A stretch of 64,000 bases of DNA, from the NCBI GenBank assembly GCA_947599875.1, contig CANQFV010000002.1:87312-151311 (forward strand), in the 5' to 3' direction. The position numbers were made by a program, and so were the translations under genes. Below are positions 50,778 through 58,230 of this stretch, one piece after another. The notes under the pieces are model-generated. The model saw only the letters and a program-made list of their open reading frames with translations. It searched no databases and was not told the origin of the DNA. Source of the stretch: an uncultured Oscillospiraceae bacterium (GTDB lineage: Bacteria > Bacillota > Clostridia > Oscillospirales > Oscillospiraceae). Each line of letters begins with the position of its first letter. Position 1 is the stretch's first letter.

Positions 50778-51554
50778 TTACCACACCTTCCACGGGGCGT
50801 TGCCCGAGGCCCAGAGCTTCTCCAGCATCTCCTTCTCCCGGGCGGTGTCCATGCACTGCCAGAAGCCCCGGTGCATATAGCTCATAAGCTGACCCTCCTC
50901 GGCCAGCCGCTCCATAGGCTCCCGCTCAAAGACGCACCCGTCCCCGTCCAGATAGTCGAAGATCTCCGGCTCCAATACCATGTAGCCGGCGTTGATGGGC
51001 GCCCCGTCAGACAAATTCTTCTCCCGGAAGGATTTCACCGCGTTGTCCCCGCCGATATCCAGCACGCCCTTTTGCTGACGGAGCAAAACGGCGGTGATGG
51101 TCGCCGTCTTCCCGTGGCTGCGGTGGAAGTCGATGAGCCGGTTCACATCCACGTCGCAGACGCCGTCGCCGTATGTCATCAAAAACGTCTCGTCTCCCAC
51201 ATACTCCCGCACGCGACGGATCCGGCCGCCGGTCATGGTGCCAAGGCCGGTGTCCACCACCGTGACCTTCCAAGGCTCCGCGTGGCTGTGATGGACGGTC
51301 ATATCCCGGCGTCCGCCGGTGAAATCAAAGGTGACATCCGCGCTGTTCAGGAAGTAATCGGCAAAAAACTCCTTGATCATGTGCTGCTTATACCCGGCGC
51401 AGATGATAAACTCGTTGTGGCCGTAAAAGCTGTAGAGCTTCATGATATGCCACAGGACGGGCATCTCCCCCAGCTCGATAAGGGGCTTGGGCTTGAACTG
51501 CGACTCCTCGCTGATCCTTGTGCCGTAACCTCCGGCAAGCAAAACGACCTTCAC
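50778..51554 (-). CDS. rfbF: Glucose-1-phosphate cytidylyltransferase
   Basis: 258 residues from GTG at 51554 (GGAGGACGGAAG upstream). LLAGGYGTRISEESQFKPKPLIELGEMPVLWHIMK is the RfbF signature region (shown by its parts AGGYGTR and KPKPLIE), followed by GDGVCDVDVNRLIDFH and NAGYMVLEPEIFDYL. Forms CDP-glucose from CTP and glucose-1-phosphate, the first committed step of the CDP-deoxysugar pathway. First of rfbF-G-H. Confidence 0.96.
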   Translation of the reverse strand: MKVVLLAGGYGTRISEESQFKPKPLIELGEMPVLWHIMKLYSFYGHNEFIICAGYKQHMIKEFFADYFLNSADVTFDFTGGRRDMTVHHSHAEPWKVTVVDTGLGTMTGGRIRRVREYVGDETFLMTYGDGVCDVDVNRLIDFHRSHGKTATITAVLLRQQKGVLDIGGDNAVKSFREKNLSDGAPINAGYMVLEPEIFDYLDGDGCVFEREPMERLAEEGQLMSYMHRGFWQCMDTAREKEMLEKLWASGNAPWKVW

Positions 51555-51580
51555 CTTCCGTCCTCCTCTCGCACTGTCGC

Positions 51581-54013
51581 TCAGTCCTCCACGGGGATCA
51601 TGCGGATCACCCGCAGGGAGACGACCTTCGCCTGGTCGTCCGCGGGGCTTCCCACCCAGAGCCGCAGCTCCCCCTTGGTGTCCCCGTCCAGCATGGAGGT
51701 ATAGATGGCGGCGGAGGTCATGCTCCCCTCCTCCCCCGTCAGGCCCGTCAGGCCCAGGGGCTCCTCGCCGCTGTCGTCCGTCACAAAGCCCACAGTGGCG
51801 TTGAGCCACTCGTAGTCCCGGCGGTCAAACTCCACTTCGATCCTGTACATGACGCCGGCCTCCAGATCCATCGGGATGAGAAGCTCCCTGTCGGACTTCT
51901 CCTCGTCCCCCTCTCCCGTGTCCTGAAGCTCCGGGGAGGCAAGGTCGATCAGCGTCTCGCCCGGGTCAAAGCGCTTCATCAGGTAGAATCTGACCATCTG
52001 GCTGGTGTCCAGATCCACAAAACCGCCGTCGCTGTCCTCCGACTCGTACCCGATGAGCTTCACCCGGTAGAAGCCCGGGCAGTTTTTCTGCACGGTGGAG
52101 GCGTTGGTGCTGGAGACGAGCATGGTGTTCTGGCGGGACATCTCCTCGTACACGTTCTCGATGCCGGTGCCGAACATATCGGAGGTATCCCGGTAGTGAT
52201 ACTGGGGATCCCACCCCAGATAGGCGTAGATCTCCTGGGTGAGATACCCGAAGGCGTAGGTGTCCTTGGGGACCTCCCGCTCGATGGTGCTGCTGATCTG
52301 CCGGAAGGAGTCAAAATCGTTGATGCCCCGGAAGAGCTTGGAGTTGAGCAGGGAGGGGGAGCCGTATATGGACACGAACATCAGCGCCCCCATAAAGAGC
52401 ATGGCGGCGAAGCCCGTCCCCTTCTTGATAGCGGCGGGGAAGCTGGCGCACCGGCTCTTCTCCCTGCCCACGAAGTCCGCGAACACGGTGAGGCACAGCA
52501 GGACGTAGGTGAGCAGGCAGTCCCAGGAGGCGTTGGAGCGGTTGAGATAGTAGTAGCTCTGCCCCAGTCCCATAAGGCCGCAGAAGGCCAGGGCCAGCCT
52601 GTCCGTCCGGCAGGCGTCGATCCCCCGCAGGGACATCATCCCCACGGTGATGGACAGCATGAAGATGATCAGGGGCAGGTAAAACAGGTTGTCGAAATTG
52701 GACATGGTGTCCTGGAGGTTGGAGACGTAGCCGTTTCCGCCCAGGAGGGGGAAGAAGCAGGCCGTCAGGACAAGGGGGCCGCCGCACAGCAGGTTGTAGA
52801 GGTTGATAAGGCCCACCATCAGCGCAAAGCTCCCCACACAGCCCAGGATGGTGAGGCCGTATACCTTCAGGGCCTTTTTGGAGAAGATCCGCTCCGTCCG
52901 CCAGCACCGCAGCCACAGGCAGAAGGTGTAGGCAGCGGTGGCCACGATGCCGGAGTCCGTACTCCACAAAATCGCAAGGCCGCACAGCGCGTAGCCCACG
53001 CCCCAGTAAAGCCCCGGCCGTCTCTCCGCCCGGGGGCTGTCATTGCCGTAGACGGTGTAGGCCAAAACGATGGCCGGCCACAGCGTCCTGGTGGGCCAGA
53101 CGGCGCCGTAATACTGGGATAGACAGCAGGCGGCGCTGGCCAGGATGGCGCAGGCCCGGAGCGTGCTGGATTTTGTCACCTTGAACACCGTGGCGATAAA
53201 GGCCCCCTGGGCGATGAAAAGCCCCGCCACAAACAGGAGCGTGATGGTCATCGGCCCGTGGCCGAACAGCTTGAGGAAGGGCCACATAAGCAGGGAGTAG
53301 TGGCCGTAGATCCCCGAGGACTCCCAGGTAAACGGCTGATCGAAGGCCACATTGTGGACGGTCTGCATCAGGGCGTTGTAGTGGTGTACCTCCCAGACGG
53401 ACTGGTTGTAGGGGTTGGGTATGTAGGCGTAGAAGAACATGACGGCCAGGGAGAAGGCGCAGGCGAAAAGCACCGCGAGCTTGGCGGCGCCCCCCTCCCC
53501 GCCCCGGAAGGACTGGACGGCGATGCAGGCCATGACCGTGCCCAGCAGGTAGCAGGCCAGATATGTCCCCGCGGCATACTCGTACATGATCACGTCGATG
53601 ATGTCCTGCATGGTCATAAACACCACAAGGGACACGGCCACGGGCAGAAGGTCGTAGATCCGGCTGGGGCTTCCGCCCTCACCGCCGGAGAGGCCCAGGC
53701 TGAACAGGGGCTTGTCCCCGATGAGCTTCACCATCAGCTTGTAGCTCACAAACGACAAAAGCAGCCCCGAGGCGGCACAGATGTACATGCGTATCATCTG
53801 CCCCGCCTCGGCGCCGCTGCCAAAATGCACCATGAGCCATATGCCGGCCATCAGCCCGAGGGCCGTGGCCAGTACGGCACAGCACTTTCTGTTCTCCGCC
53901 GCCTGGAGTCCGGAGGTCTCCGGCGTCTGTTCCCCGGCGGCGCCCTGGGTGTCCTGGGCCTCGCCGGAATCCTCCTGTGTCTGCATGACTTCTCTCTTCT
54001 CGTTTTCGTTCAT
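51581..54013 (-). CDS. Large GT-C-like multispanning membrane protein
   Basis: 810 residues from ATG at 54013 (AGAGAG upstream). Acidic cytoplasmic N-terminus of ~45 residues, about 12-14 membrane helices to residue ~600, then a soluble C-terminal domain of ~200 residues, predicted beta-rich. An early extracytoplasmic loop contains HHYNALMQTVHNVAFDQPF and ESSGIYGHYSLLMW, reminiscent of GT-C glycosyltransferase active-site loops. It might transfer a lipid-linked sugar outside the membrane. First gene of the glycan operon. No closer family assignment. Confidence 0.65.
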   Translation of the reverse strand: MNENEKREVMQTQEDSGEAQDTQGAAGEQTPETSGLQAAENRKCCAVLATALGLMAGIWLMVHFGSGAEAGQMIRMYICAASGLLLSFVSYKLMVKLIGDKPLFSLGLSGGEGGSPSRIYDLLPVAVSLVVFMTMQDIIDVIMYEYAAGTYLACYLLGTVMACIAVQSFRGGEGGAAKLAVLFACAFSLAVMFFYAYIPNPYNQSVWEVHHYNALMQTVHNVAFDQPFTWESSGIYGHYSLLMWPFLKLFGHGPMTITLLFVAGLFIAQGAFIATVFKVTKSSTLRACAILASAACCLSQYYGAVWPTRTLWPAIVLAYTVYGNDSPRAERRPGLYWGVGYALCGLAILWSTDSGIVATAAYTFCLWLRCWRTERIFSKKALKVYGLTILGCVGSFALMVGLINLYNLLCGGPLVLTACFFPLLGGNGYVSNLQDTMSNFDNLFYLPLIIFMLSITVGMMSLRGIDACRTDRLALAFCGLMGLGQSYYYLNRSNASWDCLLTYVLLCLTVFADFVGREKSRCASFPAAIKKGTGFAAMLFMGALMFVSIYGSPSLLNSKLFRGINDFDSFRQISSTIEREVPKDTYAFGYLTQEIYAYLGWDPQYHYRDTSDMFGTGIENVYEEMSRQNTMLVSSTNASTVQKNCPGFYRVKLIGYESEDSDGGFVDLDTSQMVRFYLMKRFDPGETLIDLASPELQDTGEGDEEKSDRELLIPMDLEAGVMYRIEVEFDRRDYEWLNATVGFVTDDSGEEPLGLTGLTGEEGSMTSAAIYTSMLDGDTKGELRLWVGSPADDQAKVVSLRVIRMIPVED

Positions 54014-54095
54014 GGATCTCTCTGTCCTTCCCCGGCCCGGGGCCTGGCCCTCATGGGGCGCTCCCGGAGCCGCTTGTCGGTTCCGCAAAGGTCTT

Positions 54096-54101
54096 ATTAT
54101 A
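54096..54101 (-). promoter_or_regulatory. Possible secondary -10 box
   Basis: TATAAT on the - strand, downstream of the leader terminator and 83 nt before the first glycan gene. The -35 is poor. Confidence 0.3.
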
Positions 54102-54121
54102 GCTCATTGCGACTTATTACG

Positions 54122-54149
54122 AAAAAATCGGCCATGCCCTCATGCCGAT
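54122..54149 (-). terminator. Attenuator-like terminator in the glycan operon leader
   Basis: On the - strand ATCGGCATG-AGGG-CATGGCCGAT with one bulged G, followed by TTTTTT. It lies between the main promoter (54293-54321) and the first gene (54013), so it would stop transcription unless antiterminated. The rest of 54014-54400 is GC-rich leader without a gene. Confidence 0.7.
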
Positions 54150-54292
54150 CTCCTCAAAAGTGCAGTTGACGCCCCGTCTCCCCGCCGCGGGGGCGCCTGG
54201 GGCGGATACCTCCCCCGGGTCTGACCCGCCGGGGGAATCTGAAAAGCGGGGATCCCGGCGCGGCGTCCGGGTCCTCAGCCCACAACATACCT

Positions 54293-54321
54293 ATTATACA
54301 ACAAGACTTTTTGAAAGTCAA
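54293..54321 (-). promoter_or_regulatory. Main promoter of the glycan operon
   Basis: On the - strand TTGACT (54321-54316), 17-nt spacer, perfect TATAAT (54298-54293). The leader to the first start codon is about 270 nt. Confidence 0.8.
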
Positions 54322-54344
54322 CATGATATCAGCGCCGCGCACAC

Positions 54345-54400
54345 ATTGGTACAGGCCGGAAACGGGGCCTTTGCCCCGTCCGGCAAAAGGCCCCGTCAGG
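54345..54400 (-). terminator. Terminator after the diacylglycerol-kinase-like gene
   Basis: On the - strand ACGGGGCCTTTTGCCGGACGGGGCAAAGGCCCCGT: nested pairing of ACGGGGCC with GGCCCCGT and of GCCGG with CCGGC. It separates this gene from the glycan promoter. Confidence 0.5.
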
Positions 54401-55282
54401 TCACTTCATCAACAGGCTGACGGCGTGGGGCAGGACGCGGATATCCGCCTGCCCGGGCCAGTCGGCCCGCTCCCCGTCCAGAGTCCAGGGCTGGTCGTCC
54501 GGGGAGGTGATCTGCAGATCGGGGACGCTGACAAAGGTCATCCCCTCGGCGTCCAGCTGGGCGGTGCGCAGGGCGTGGATGTACGCCGCCAGCTGTAAGG
54601 GCGTCTTGTCCTTCTCCACTAAGAGCAGCTCAAATTTCCCGTCGCTCAGGCTCACCCGGTCTTCGGCCAGGTTCACGACTCCCCCCAACTTCCTGGAGTT
54701 GCTCACCACGCAGGCCAGGTACTCCCCCTCATAGGTCTTGCCCCCGGCCTTGATCTTCATCGGCACGGGGTGGACGGTGGGCACCTCCCGGATGCCCTCC
54801 AGCACATAGGCTAGAAAGCCCAGGGTGTTCTTCATGTCCTGGGGCGTCTCGTAGCAGGTGCGGGAGAAGATCCCCAGCAGCCCCACGTCCATGAAGATGC
54901 GCCCGTTGAAGCTCCCCACGTCGATGGGCCGGGGCGTGCCCTCCAGAATTCCGTCCAGGGCGGCGTTAATGTCGGTGGGGATCCCCAGAGAGGCGGCAAA
55001 ATCATTGGTGCTTCCCAGGGGGATGTAGCCGATGGGCGTGTCCAGCTTCGCCGCCAGCACGCCGGAGATCACCTCGTTCAGCGTCCCGTCCCCGCCGGTG
55101 CAGACGAGCAGGTCAAACTCCCCCGACTGGGCCGCCAGCTCCGTGGCGTGGCCGCGGTGCATGGTCAGGGCCACGGTGGGGACAAAGCCCGCATTTGTCA
55201 GCCTGTCCAGGATGGTGAAGATCTCCGTCTGTATCCGCTGTTTCCCCGATTTGGGATTGGTAATGATAAGCGCCTTTTTCAT
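54401..55282 (-). CDS. Diacylglycerol kinase/YegS family lipid kinase
   Basis: 293 residues. ITNPKSGKQRIQ opening, catalytic CTGGDGTLNEVISG, IPLGSTNDFAASLGI and DVGLLGIFSRTC, as in the DagK/YegS family, which phosphorylates diacylglycerol or related lipids at the inner membrane face. Usual length. It follows the cytidylate-kinase-like gene by 51 nt and is probably cotranscribed. Confidence 0.92.
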   Translation of the reverse strand: MKKALIITNPKSGKQRIQTEIFTILDRLTNAGFVPTVALTMHRGHATELAAQSGEFDLLVCTGGDGTLNEVISGVLAAKLDTPIGYIPLGSTNDFAASLGIPTDINAALDGILEGTPRPIDVGSFNGRIFMDVGLLGIFSRTCYETPQDMKNTLGFLAYVLEGIREVPTVHPVPMKIKAGGKTYEGEYLACVVSNSRKLGGVVNLAEDRVSLSDGKFELLLVEKDKTPLQLAAYIHALRTAQLDAEGMTFVSVPDLQITSPDDQPWTLDGERADWPGQADIRVLPHAVSLLMK

Positions 55283-55333
55283 TGATTTTCGTTCTCCTTG
55301 TGGTTTTTCTCGCCGGGTGCCCGGCGCGCCGGC

Positions 55334-55957
55334 TCAGTCCAGCCTCCCGGCGGCCTTTAAGTAGTCCATGATCACATCCACCGCGCCGTCCGTGCCGATC
55401 CCGGTGACGTTTATAGACAGGTCGTGGGCGTATACGTCGCCCCAGTTCTCCCCGGTAAAGTTCTTGTAGTAGTTGGAGCGGTTCCGGTCCAGCTTGCGCA
55501 GCTGCTGCTCCGCGCCCTTGTCGTCCAGGCCGAATTCCCTCTTGCACTGGGCCAGGCGGTCCTCCCGCTGGGCGTACAGAAACACCTTCACGCAGTCCGG
55601 GTCGTCCCGGAGAAGGTAGTCCGAGCAGCGCCCCACGATGACGCAGCTGCCCTTCTTGGCGATCTCCTGAATGGCGTTGGCCTGGGCCGTAAAGGCCGTG
55701 TAGCTCATGGGCACGTCGTAGCTGTGGTGGAAGCCGTGGGTGCTGTAGGCACCCGCCGCCAGGTTGAAGAGGAAGCTGCCGGTGATGTTCTCCTCCAGCT
55801 TGCCGATGTACTCCGAGGAGAGGCCGCTCCTCTCGCTGGCCAGATCCAGGATCTTCTTGTCGAACATGGGGACGCCCAGCAGAGCCGCCAGCTTGCTCCC
55901 CACCGTCGTCCCGTGCGCCCCGTAGGCGCGGCTTATGGCAACGATCGTCTTTTTCAT
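55334..55957 (-). CDS. Cytidylate kinase-like family protein
   Basis: 207 residues. TIVAISRAYGAHGTTVGSKLAALLGVPMFDKKIL, with a modified P-loop (shown by SRAYGAHGTTVG), then GSCVIVGRCSDYLLRD and a C-terminal NVTGIGTDGAVDVIMDYL. This matches the Cytidylate_kin2 family (AAA-like, function uncertain), not housekeeping Cmk. First gene of a two-gene operon with the lipid kinase. Confidence 0.88.
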   Translation of the reverse strand: MKKTIVAISRAYGAHGTTVGSKLAALLGVPMFDKKILDLASERSGLSSEYIGKLEENITGSFLFNLAAGAYSTHGFHHSYDVPMSYTAFTAQANAIQEIAKKGSCVIVGRCSDYLLRDDPDCVKVFLYAQREDRLAQCKREFGLDDKGAEQQLRKLDRNRSNYYKNFTGENWGDVYAHDLSINVTGIGTDGAVDVIMDYLKAAGRLD

Positions 55958-56020
55958 GCGTTATGCCCCCCTTATGCACAATAGCCAATCTCACGCCGGA
56001 AAAGCCCCGGTCTTTAGATA

Positions 56021-56049
56021 AATATACCACATTCTTCCGTATTTTGCAA
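56021..56049 (-). promoter_or_regulatory. Promoter of the cytidylate-kinase-like operon
   Basis: On the - strand TTGCAA (56049-56044), 17-nt spacer, TATATT (56026-56021). It diverges from the DUF1015 promoter about 50 bp away. Confidence 0.65.
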
Positions 56050-56097
56050 CCTGCACCGGTCAATATTTCAAACATTTTCCCTGGGGCGTGATTTACT

Positions 56098-56126
56098 TTG
56101 ACTTTTCGGGGCAAAGCTGATAAAAT
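56098..56126 (+). promoter_or_regulatory. Promoter of the DUF1015 gene
   Basis: TTGACT (56098-56103), 17-nt spacer, TAAAAT (56121-56126). It rules out starts before about 56133 for the gene. Confidence 0.7.
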
Positions 56127-56184
56127 AGGGGATCATTACGGGATGGAATTTTCCAAATCTTCCTGGAAAGGATGTTTTACCCTG

Positions 56185-57402
56185 ATGGCGGTTCCGGCAT
56201 TTACACGAACGAATATACTTCTTCCCCAGACCGAGGATATGACCGATTGGAGCGTTATCGCCTGCGATCAGTTTACCTCGGAGCGGGAATATTGGGACAG
56301 GGTGGACCGGCGTGTGGCCGACAAGCTCTCCACCTACCATATGATCCTTCCGGAGGCGTATCTGGGGTCCGTTGACCCCGTCGATATGGCCTCCCGGGCC
56401 AACGCGTCCATGCAGCGGTGCCTGGATGCCGGGGTCTTTGAGGAGCTGAGCGGCTCCTACGTCTATGTGGAGCGCCATGTGGCCGGCGGGATCCGCCGGG
56501 GGCTGGTGGGGGCCTTGGATCTGGACGCCTACGACTACTCCCCCCTCTCCTCCTCCCCGGTGCGGGCCAGCGAACGGACGGTGGCCGACCGGCTCCCCCC
56601 GCGCATGAAGATCCGGGAGAACGCCCCCCTGGAGCTGCCCCACATCATGGTGCTTATTGACGACCCGGAAAAAAGCGTGGTGGAGCCCCTCCGCGCCCGC
56701 GTCCACACCATGCGCAAGCTGTACGATTTTGACCTGATGGAGGGCGGCGGGCACATCACCGGCTGGCAGGTCACAGGCGAGAACGCCGACGCCGTGGACG
56801 CGGCCTTCCGCGTCCTGGCCCAGAGGGAGGTCCAGATCGTCATCGGGGACGGCAACCACTCCCTGGCCGCCGCCAAGGAGCTGTGGAACAGGACGAAGGC
56901 GTCCCTCACCCCGGAGGAGGCGGCCAGTCACCCTGCCAGGTACGCCCTGGTGGAGCTGAACAACGTCTACGATCCGGGGATCGTCTTCCAGCCCATCCAC
57001 CGGGTCGTCTTCGGCGTGGACGCGGAGAAGCTCCTGGAGCTGATGCGCCAGAAGCTGGAGATCCCCGACGGCCGGGAGATCGAGTATGCCCTGGGGGGAC
57101 GGCTCACCGGGAAAATGCGGATCCGCGGCCGGAGCTTCGGCGGTATGATCGAGATCCTCCAGAGCTTTTTGGAGGAGTACGCCGCCATGTCCGACGGCGG
57201 GGAGGTGGACTATATCCACGACCGGGAGTCCCTTTTAAAGCTGACGGAGGAGTCGGGCAGTATCGGCTTCCTCCTTCCGGCTATGGACAAGGCGGATCTG
57301 TTCCGCACCGTGGCCAGCGACGGCGTCTTCCCGAAGAAGAGCTTCTCCATCGGCCACGCCAGGGACAAGCGCTACTATCTTGAGTGCAGAAAAATCAAAT
57401 GA
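56185..57402 (+). CDS. DUF1015 family protein
   Basis: 405 residues from ATG at 56185; AAAGGA lies upstream, earlier in-frame ATGs are at or before the transcription start, and family members open with a short segment before ILLPQTEDMTDWSVIACDQF. Conserved motifs: CDQFTSEREYW, SYVYVERHV, DGNHSLAAAKE and GNSxE-like NNVYDPGIVFQPIHRVV. The family is common in anaerobes with no firm function. The ABC transporter genes start 100 nt downstream and could be in the same transcript. Confidence 0.9.
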   Translation: MAVPAFTRTNILLPQTEDMTDWSVIACDQFTSEREYWDRVDRRVADKLSTYHMILPEAYLGSVDPVDMASRANASMQRCLDAGVFEELSGSYVYVERHVAGGIRRGLVGALDLDAYDYSPLSSSPVRASERTVADRLPPRMKIRENAPLELPHIMVLIDDPEKSVVEPLRARVHTMRKLYDFDLMEGGGHITGWQVTGENADAVDAAFRVLAQREVQIVIGDGNHSLAAAKELWNRTKASLTPEEAASHPARYALVELNNVYDPGIVFQPIHRVVFGVDAEKLLELMRQKLEIPDGREIEYALGGRLTGKMRIRGRSFGGMIEILQSFLEEYAAMSDGGEVDYIHDRESLLKLTEESGSIGFLLPAMDKADLFRTVASDGVFPKKSFSIGHARDKRYYLECRKIK

Positions 57403-57501
57403 TCCCGGAGGGCGGCGGGGATAAGCCGTCCCCCCTCCGGAAGTCTCCGGCCCCCCGGTCCGCCGCGGGAGCCGGAGGCGCGAAAGAGAGGAGTTTTAAA
57501 A

Positions 57502-58230
57502 ATGCTGGATGTCTCTCACCTCACAAAACGCTACGGCAAGGTCACGGCCTGCGACGACCTGACCTTCCGCCTGGAGCCGGGAAGCGTCACCGTCCTCCTT
57601 GGCCCCAACGGTGCAGGAAAAAGCACGCTGATGAAGTCCGTGGTGGGGTTCCTCAAGTACGAGGGGACCATCACCGTGGACGGCCACCCCAACAAGACCG
57701 CCCAGGCCCGGCGCCTTCTGGGGTACATCCCGGAGCTTCCCTCCCTCTACCCCAATCTCACCGTGTCGGAGCATATGGACTTTCTGGCCAGGGCCTACAA
57801 GCTCACGGACTACAAGCCCCGGGTGGAGGAGCTGTTCCGGCGCTTTGAGCTTCTGGATAAGAAAACGAAATTCGGGGATGAGCTTTCCAAGGGGATGCAG
57901 CAAAAGCTCAACATCTGCCTGGGCCTCCTGCCGGAGCCCACCATGCTGCTGCTGGACGAGCCCATGATCGGTCTTGACCCCCACGCCATCAAGGAGCTGA
58001 AGCTGATCCTGGAGGAACAGCGCTCCCTGGGCCGCACCATGCTGGTCAGCACCCACATCATCGACAGCGTGGATATGCTGTGGGACAGGACGATCATCAT
58101 GAATCACGGCGCCATCCGGGCCAACGTCACCCGGGAGGAGCTTGACCGTGACGGCATAACCCTGGAGCAGCTCTTCTTCCAGGTGACGGAGGGCGAATCC
58201 GGCGGCGCGGAAGAGGGGCAGGCGGAATGA
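57502..58230 (+). CDS. ABC transporter ATP-binding protein
   Basis: 242 residues, AAGAGAGGAG upstream. Walker A GPNGAGKST, Q-loop replaced by GYIPELPSLYPNLTV, signature ELSKGMQQKLNICLGL, Walker B MLLLDEP, switch His in VSTHI. Typical export-type ATPase of the ABC-2 class. Overlaps the permease gene by 4 nt (ATGA). Confidence 0.94.
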   Translation: MLDVSHLTKRYGKVTACDDLTFRLEPGSVTVLLGPNGAGKSTLMKSVVGFLKYEGTITVDGHPNKTAQARRLLGYIPELPSLYPNLTVSEHMDFLARAYKLTDYKPRVEELFRRFELLDKKTKFGDELSKGMQQKLNICLGLLPEPTMLLLDEPMIGLDPHAIKELKLILEEQRSLGRTMLVSTHIIDSVDMLWDRTIIMNHGAIRANVTREELDRDGITLEQLFFQVTEGESGGAEEGQAE

